A stretch of DNA of 38,188 bases, from assembly GCF_000485595.1 (NCBI RefSeq), contig NW_014577656.1:2131-40318 (forward strand), written 5' to 3'. The translations under genes were made by a program, and so were the position numbers. Under the pieces are notes generated by a model, which saw nothing but the letters and a program-made list of their open reading frames with translations, had not been told where the DNA came from and ran no database searches. Shown piece by piece: positions 31,861 through 38,188 of this stretch. Origin of the DNA: Priapulus caudatus. Its lineage: Eukaryota; Priapulida; Priapulimorpha; Priapulimorphida; Priapulidae. Numbering within the stretch: the first letter of the stretch is position 1; the number at the start of each line of letters is the position of its first letter.

Positions 31861-34348
31861 TAAATAGAACGTCGGGTTTAGGCTCGTGACCTCACTGGGA
31901 GCCTACCCCTCCTCTACCATATCCCTAGAGACTTCGATACTCAGAGAGGACCCTATACATACTTAATCTTCGGCTGGGCTTTGTCAAACGACGGCTAAGA
32001 CGTTTCTAACCTTTCTTGCCAAGCCTTCATTGTCACTCAGACTAATCCTTGGCGACATCAGTTTCCACGGGAAGCGCCAACCTGCGTATCTACATCTACG
32101 AGGACAGTTGACTATGTAAAGGACTGAAAGACAGGATCAACGATTCAAACAGTAGTTTTCGGGCTTATCCCAGGACAATCCAATCGATTCGCAGAGACCA
32201 GAAATTCTGTTAAGACCGAGTCATAATTACTGTCATAACAATAGCTGAGGCCCACGACTAACAGGATGGTCATTAACAGCGGGTGTTGTTCCACGCTACC
32301 AGACAGCACCGATGCACAACATTAGGACTCTGTGCCACTAAGCCCCCTCCACTTGATAAATTTACTATGAGGGTACAACGAAATTCCAGTTAGCTCTAAC
32401 CCCCCAATATATCCACAGTTACCTGACGGTTCCTCACCAGCATTAAAATCTGTCTCAATATTGTCCATACGCCTAAACCAGACAAACTCCTATTATCTAG
32501 TACTATCACGCGAGATACCTGAGAAACGGCCTGTCAACGGACTACATATATAGTGGGTATTTCCACCGACATAGCAAAAAAAAAATCGATTCAGCCCCCA
32601 CTCTGTTATTGAGATTTAACTCAACAACACTGTGCTGTTTTCCCTTGAGGTGAACTTTCCACCACCAAGATGCAGCCAGTACAACGAATAGGTTCAGACG
32701 ACACCCACTTGTCAGGTTCAATCTTGTCCTCCTCCTACGAGTCAGACCCAAGTTTTATGCGGAAACATCATGACCTATCTGACCGGTCCCCGGCGGGGCG
32801 GCGCCGCCTGTCAAATAAGCAGGGATCTTGTAGCTTCTACTGACAACCCCTTTCTTCCACGCCACTTGAACCTTTAGCGGTTTGAAGAACCGCACATGAA
32901 ACTGATAATCCGTCGCACACACCAGCATTGCAAGACTGAGACAAAACCACAGGCTGTGCTAGTAGGCACCAGTATCATAATATTTATTACAGTTTTAACA
33001 ATATTGGTTCTTTTCTGACAGTATTCGAACCAGTACCTCCAGCAGCAACACAATACATTATGTCGGCATTACACTGTAACACATTTAGGCCATACAACCT
33101 CTGATTATATGGGCCCCTGCAAGAAATCCTAACACAAAGTCCAGTCCTTCTAATCCTTCTCCTCGCGGTCCTTTAGGGAAAGTTTGTTACAACTTGCCAG
33201 CAATTTTTCTGAGCCGGTGGGCTTTCCCACAGAAAGCAACAACCGTTATTAGGACTCAGATACAGCTTGCAAGCAGACGCCAGAAGGCACACACGCTCTC
33301 CGTTCTCAGAGTTCACATCACGGGTAAGTTCTGCTTTACTCGCCGTAGGGGTGACTTCCTTGAAACTCTCTGAGCGCTCACGTCTCTACAATCTCCTTTT
33401 GTAAAAAGTTTGAGAAGTAGTCGTAGGTCACTCTTCATGACCGCGATCATCTCGTGAACACACTCAAGCGGACTCGCTGTGGTAGTCGCGACAGTATCCA
33501 GGCGCTTAAGAAAACTCCATATTGATCTCCAGAGACTTTTCCATAGCCTCCAGACTTACTTATATGAGTAAGGTAGTTCATCTTTGATTTTTCCGACAGC
33601 AGGCTTATATACTTCTGCTCCTTGACAATTTTTGCTGCTAGGCCCGCCACTAGTAAAAGCTGTATATGCAGCAAAGGATAATTCGATCCCGGCCGTCCGA
33701 ACTATCCTCCAACATTTTACAGGCTACGTATTAATTGGAAGCCCAGTCAAGGCAAGCCCCTGAATAACCGCACTTAGCTTCACCTCTAGATGGACTGCAA
33801 GTAGGTGAAACTTACTGATGGCAGGCAACTCGACTTATCACCGAGCCACTAAAAGCAGATCCAGGAAGGACTTGCCACTCCGTCACCTCTCTCGGCAATT
33901 TTGCAACTCCAGGCTGGGCAGCTTACAGAAAAAAAAACAGAAACTGGTTACACTGCTAGCACTATTCGGCTCAGGTGGTACCGCGGCTGTCAGGCAGCAA
34001 GACGTTTTGTCGCCTCCAACTCGGTTTGACACAAACATCTTTCCACGAAATTTAATGCAATCGTCCAATCACTTGTCTAACTTGGTCAGAGTCTATTTCA
34101 AGTTTTCAACAGCTGATTGCGGCATTATCAACAGCTGACAGACGTCGGTCAAATGTGTTCGTTCAACTACGTGTTCTAGTCTAGACGCAGTCAGTTGTTT
34201 CTTCTCAAGGCAGCCTTCAACGTGTTGCCAGAAGCGAGTCCCCAGCACGTGTCGCAGGGAGCTCTTCGGCTCTTACCAACCTAACATACGGTTTCAGTCA
34301 GTTATACCATAGTCATAACAGGCAGGACGTTATCAATGTACTTCTACG
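31861..34348 (-). pseudogene. BEL/Pao gag-protease region, right arm, broken
   Basis: Mirror of 17,152-19,480. No frame longer than about 106 codons on either strand, and none shared with the left arm. The degraded primer-binding site lies at its outer end (about 34,349-34,367). Confidence 0.4.
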
Positions 34349-34372
34349 AATCCCGGGTTTCGGCCACACTAA

Positions 34373-34689
34373 TGTCTTGCGTACTGCGCTGAAACAGGCG
34401 AGACACACGATAGTCGGTTCATTTCAACACAGTATTCGGCCCACCATTAGATGCTGCGACTGCGTAAACAAGGCACAGACAGTCACGATAGTGGTACTTA
34501 TGAACACAATGCGCGTCCAGAGCACGAAGGAATACACAACACGCTCACCTCAACGTACAAATGGCGAAAAGCTTTTTGGGGCGATTTTATTTATAAGCTT
34601 TACACACCACCAAAAACAGACTAGATGGGCGCCACCCAACTGGTGGCTTAGGAATTTTACAAATTAATAAACAGCAATCTCAGACATCG
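34373..34689 (-). repeat. BEL/Pao 5' LTR, truncated, right arm
   Basis: Contains GCGCCACCCAACTGGTGGC and ACAAATTAATAAACAGCAAT and stops at CTCAGACAT, where the complete LTR would continue with TCTCCCC. Same break as in the left arm. Confidence 0.75.
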
Positions 34690-35571
34690 TTCTGACTGGT
34701 CAAACAGAAGTCTGACTTGTCGCGATGTCCGGTGTGAGTCCAGCAGCCTCCATCCGTTATGACGTACATCGAAGCTGGTCTCCGCTCCTGGCAACGACGT
34801 GATGGCTGCGGAGCGAGAAATAGCCACACGGGCTCGCCCGCTCGACGATTTGACCAGCCAGCTTGAGCGTCGTGGCTGAAGAAGCCAGCGAAGACAATGA
34901 AGCGACATGCCTCGTGGAGTGTAGCCGGCCGTGTTGATTTTATATGACTGGAATCTGCTTTTCTCAGCGCATGGCTCTTGTTTATGTAGTTAAACCAGTG
35001 CGTAAAAAAATATTGTTTTTTTCACCAGAGCATTTTTCTGACCTTGTCAAAAATTTACCAGGACCCATTCTTCATAGTTTCAAATTTGTGAAAATACGCC
35101 TAATATAATGTAGCTCTATATTTTATTTGTGGTGGGGATTGGGGACATCAATATAAATGTGTAATGCTATTAACTAATTCCATTGAGGTGTGTCCAATTT
35201 TTTGTTAATTACATGTACCTTATGAATTAATTGTTACATTACTACATAGCATCTCTATTTGAACACGAATGCGCTTGGATAAGGGAGGCTGTGGCGCGGT
35301 TGACAGTGATACGAATGAGCGATCGAATGTTTAGGGGTTTGGTTAGGATTAGGGTCATGTTATTGTTTTAGGGTCGTAAGATCGGCGCATTTACGTGTTA
35401 ATTGGTCTCCGGGATTCTATGGTTAGCCACTGGTTAGGCACACATTTTTGGAACTACGGTTAAAATCAGCGCATTAGGGCTTACCGGGTTTAGGCATATA
35501 GAGGGGTTAAGTAATAGAGTTATGGTTAGTCAAAATATTAGATAACACCATGAACCCCCCATTGATCTTAC
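34690..35571. other. outer flank of right arm: unknown GC-rich piece, AT-rich part, TTAGGG-like tract
   Basis: Mirror of 16,103-16,860. The tract at about 35,325-35,530 has GGTTAGGATTAGGGTCATG and TTTTAGGGTCG, the complement of the CCTAA-rich tract of the left arm. I accept no gene here; a minus-strand frame at 34,657-34,908 is lost in the other arm. Confidence 0.45.
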
Positions 35572-35819
35572 CTCAGGCCACAAAGGGAAGCAACTTATTG
35601 CAAATCCGATGTTCAATGGTCAATTGTGAGTCTCGTTATTGTCGAGGGTATCCGGGAATACTCTTGAAGATTACGCGCGTGGGTGCAAACACGACACAGC
35701 GAGTGTTTAGACCACGCATAGTGCCTCTTATATTCGTCGGTTTCCTCCAGCAGCTTGATGGCTACCGCCTGCTGCCAGGTCGTCACGCTCCCTGGTGGGC
35801 CACGTCGAGCGAACATGTG
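35572..35819 (-). CDS. unidentified protein exon with strong donor (right-arm copy)
   Basis: The minus-strand frame runs from the N inward: TTWQQAVAIKLLEETDEYK, then AWSKHSLCRVCTHARNLQ. It ends near GCCTGAG|GTAAGA, a consensus donor. An indel puts a stop at about 35,612, which the left-arm copy does not have at that place (it reads ..THIDLLEHRLQL). The charged helix-like start and CxxC look like ordinary coding sequence, but I do not recognise the protein. It may belong to the CFAP47-like gene because its left-arm copy follows those exons in the same direction. The 5' end is cut by the N. Confidence 0.4.
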
Positions 35820-35820
35820 N
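35820..35820. other. single N, probable assembly joint
   Basis: Lies exactly at the outer limit of the right arm; the left arm ends at the matching base (about 15,881). Confidence 0.8.
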
Positions 35821-35988
35821 CACCAAATCATGTTCCCTATAATATTTGACAACTTGTCCGCTCCAAGTAATGGCCTCGAACTATCGGCCGACTTTCCACC
35901 GCTTACCATACAAACAGATGATGGCGTGATAACGCCTAATCAATATGAACAGAGAAGAAATATTTCAACTAAAGCAGTGTCGAATTAA
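35821..35988 (+). CDS. possible short exon after the N
   Basis: An open frame enters through the N and reads MFPIIFDNLSAPSNGLELS, then ADFPPLTIQTDDGVITPNQ, ending at a stop (35,987). Composition is protein-like and base quality looks better than in the preceding block. No family is recognised. It might be a terminal exon or chance. Confidence 0.25.
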   Translation, partial: HQIMFPIIFDNLSAPSNGLELSADFPPLTIQTDDGVITPNQYEQRRNISTKAVSN

Positions 35989-37193
35989 TTGCATTGTTAT
36001 ATCAGATGTGTCTGTGGGCATTCAAGGCAAAGTCAACTAAATTAAGATGTAGGTTGATCGTGTGTTAATGACACGGCTTCAAATTGTTTCCGGGCAGAAG
36101 GGAAAGTGTTCTGACTTCCATGCTGATTTCTCTCAACAACAGGCAGGCCAGTTTCGTTGGACAAACAAAGCCCCGATTGCTGTGACGAAGTGGGCTACTT
36201 GCCCGCTTGGTTAGCAGCCTGCGAAAATAGCAAACACTGACATAGACAGGAGCATGTTGTTTTATAAGGCATGCAGTTAGATCATTATTCATAGTGTGTG
36301 CCAGACTTATCTTTATAGCAGGATACATTATTTCCCCCCATGTTTCTGGCAGATGCTTGTCGTTAAGAAATATTAATGCTTAGAGTAAAATGTTATGTTT
36401 GTCAGTTTTGTTGTTTAACTCTAAACTCTATTCCTCCGAAATATACTAATCTTGTCGTTGACTGCTGCCGACACGACAGGTCAGCCACGGGCCACTGGAC
36501 GCAGATAATGGCATAGTCCTATTAGAAGATGCGATATCATGCATATTCACCTTCGATTCATTTCCTGCCGCCATCCATTGTCCGACCTGTCAAAAATCTA
36601 ATTCAATTAATTTACACTGTATCAGTTTTGTAACATAATGCTAGGCATATGAATAAATTATGAATCGATAGTGTGGAAGAATGTAATAGGCAATATAATC
36701 TTTCTGCATAAAGCCAGCCACGCAGCGTCGCTTACCCACAATGGTTCGTGATTACAGTCTAGGCCAGCCTCTTTTTTATTTCGCTTGGTTGTAGCGATTT
36801 GTGTTTTGTCTTTTGTTGTGACTGCGTTTAGGCGTAAAAAAAGGAAGAACAAAGAGTTGTGCGTTTGTCCGAGATCAAGCAGTCAAAATAGCAGCTGATA
36901 CCTGTTTAATTCAGTTCGAGTATTAAAGTATTTTGAAGAACATCAACTAATAAATGAACAACAAACGTCACCTTGTAATTATTTTGACCCTTCTTATTAT
37001 AAACTGATATTACTAGCTTAGAAATTAGATACGAATCTGGATTTCTAGCATTTTCTAATTGCATGTATACGATGTAACTCTCAGATAAGAAATACTTCGC
37101 AGATCATGCGTGGAGTACAGGCTAGTGCACAGTGGTATTTGCATGGACTGAGACTTTGAACTTGAACTATACACGCCTTTTCCAAGTGCATAT
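35989..37193. other. intergenic or intronic sequence, no gene seen
   Basis: Moderately AT-rich, unique within the window. Frames up to 87 codons on the minus strand have no recognisable features. Confidence 0.5.
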
Positions 37194-38188
37194 TGTCTGG
37201 CGCAGCTTCTAAACAAGGCAGACACCGCACGAAACATGAGTGGTACATTTAACACAATCGCACCGTAGGCCCCCGAACAGCGATGCAGGACCGACGACGT
37301 CTACTGGCGGCTCGCACGTGGGCGTGGCCGACAGAGGACAGAAAAACACAAACCTCTCACGAACAAATGGTCGGACTGATTTATTATAAGTTTTACACCA
37401 GCACAAGCAAAAGATAGACTGGCGCCGTGCCGGTCGGGAGCCGAGCGCCTGGTGGCTAGAATTGTAGGGCAAAGGTGTGAATAGGCAAGAGAGCGAGACC
37501 ATTCTTGCCGCCACCGTCATTCGGGACGAGAAGAGCAACGAGACACCAATATTTAGACTGATCATAAGCCAATGATGATGAAGGCAGCGGCTGAGAATCT
37601 AGAATGGAGCATATCATAAATAGCAATAGTAAGAATCTAGCGATCAATTTGTAGAATAAAGGTTCTCGCAATTAGCACTAATTGAGAGATACGACTAGCA
37701 AATAATTGTGTAGACCTAGGCAAATCAAGAATATCCCTACTAGTCTAAGCAATATTACCAATACAACTTTCAGCAGATTTATAATGGCAAGTTAAGACTT
37801 AGAGATCCAATCTTACAGGGGCTTTAACAGTTCGACCCCTACTGGTTACCACAGGAGGGACTGGGATAGGTGTAGGACGTTTATCAATAACCTTAGGGAC
37901 CGTTTCTCACGATTTAGAGATTTCTTGTGCTCCTGACGACCCACTGCCACCTGTTCCTACTGAACCAATTCTATTAATGAAACTCCGTTGTAGCTTGGAG
38001 CCGAAGCATCAAAAACGGGACGCACTTTAGTCGAGGTACTGCTCTCGCGAACAACCGGACGGTGAGGTAAATAGAACGTCGGGTTAGGACTCGTGACCTC
38101 ACTGGGAGGTACCTCCTCTACTATCCCTAGAGACTCATACTCACTGAAGACCCTATCATACTTAATCTTCAGAGCTGGGTCTTTGTCC
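37194..38188 (-). mobile_element. third BEL/Pao copy, rearranged, runs off the window
   Basis: LTR 37,194-37,829 (TGTCTGG to CTTTAACA on the plus strand; about 90 bp of extra bases compared with the others), then the element end to 37,907, a 58-bp inverted piece (37,908-37,965), then reverse-transcriptase sequence (37,967-38,188) that matches about 31,743-31,990. About 2.9 kb of pol between integrase tail and reverse transcriptase is missing. The flank outside the LTR (TTTTCCAAGTGCATAT) differs from the inverted-repeat copies, so this is an independent insertion. In the minus-strand frame the first reverse-transcriptase block reads KVRPVFDASAPSYNGVSL. Confidence 0.8.

Larger units (their letters stand above)
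28166..34689 (-). mobile_element. BEL/Pao LTR retrotransposon, right-arm copy
   Basis: Same element as 16,861-23,044 in inverse orientation: 3' LTR 28,166-28,709, integrase 28,721-29,680 and upstream, RNase H about 30,410-30,640, reverse transcriptase up to about 31,860, gag region to about 34,348 and truncated 5' LTR 34,373-34,689. It has the same LTR truncation and the same outer flank as the left copy, so it is a copy of one locus, not an independent insertion. Confidence 0.85.
25705..35819 (-). repeat. giant inverted repeat, right arm
   Basis: Reverse complement of 15,881-25,515, about 480 bp longer through scattered insertions. The outer end coincides with the N at 35,820. For the matching blocks see the left arm. 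Confidence 0.92.

Noticed and set aside
16861-34689. Two independent BEL/Pao insertions in opposite orientation
   Set aside because: Both share the same LTR truncation and the same outer and inner flanking DNA, so they are one insertion present twice.
34657-34908. Minus-strand 83-codon frame beside the truncated LTR
   Set aside because: Broken in the left-arm copy and spans the LTR junction, so it is unlikely to be a gene.

Overview
This is metazoan nuclear DNA, most likely from an aquatic invertebrate. The evidence is phase-compatible GT-AG exons of a ciliary ASH-domain protein (CFAP47-like), BEL/Pao LTR retrotransposons (a clade known from animals and absent from mammals), minisatellites and long (TA)n/(GA)n tracts. 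I see no bacterial operon, rRNA, tRNA or CRISPR array. Much of the window carries dense single-base indels, as in poorly polished long reads, so many genes can be recognised only from broken frames.

Layout. 1-338 is a 31-bp minisatellite ending at a single N (339). From 340 to 15,881 a unit of about 7.5-7.9 kb occurs twice in direct orientation. Each unit reads R (about 750 bp), I (about 3.1-3.4 kb), R, X (about 3.1 kb). R is a long direct repeat with TATA-like, hairpin and splice-donor signals; R-I-R looks like an unclassified LTR-type or gag-only element. X carries four consecutive exons of the CFAP47-like gene with a GC-rich minisatellite in one intron. The first X copy is readable; the second is frameshifted.

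From 15,881 to 35,819 there is a giant inverted repeat. The left arm is 15,881-25,515, the spacer 25,516-25,704 and the right arm 25,705-35,819. Each arm holds an unidentified exon with a splice donor, a degenerate TTAGGG-like tract, a BEL/Pao element with a 5'-truncated left LTR, compound TA/GA microsatellites and about 2.2 kb of non-coding DNA. The inverted repeat ends exactly at a second single N (35,820). After it come a possible short exon, about 1.2 kb with no gene, and a third, rearranged BEL/Pao fragment running off the window end.

The P-P-Q-Q(inverted) arrangement between two single Ns, with breakpoints shared between copies, is the main feature of the window. It is either an assembly or gap-filling mosaic of noisy long reads or a real complex duplication; the sequence alone favours the former. 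The most novel biological candidate is the R-I-R element, whose signals recur in independent copies.
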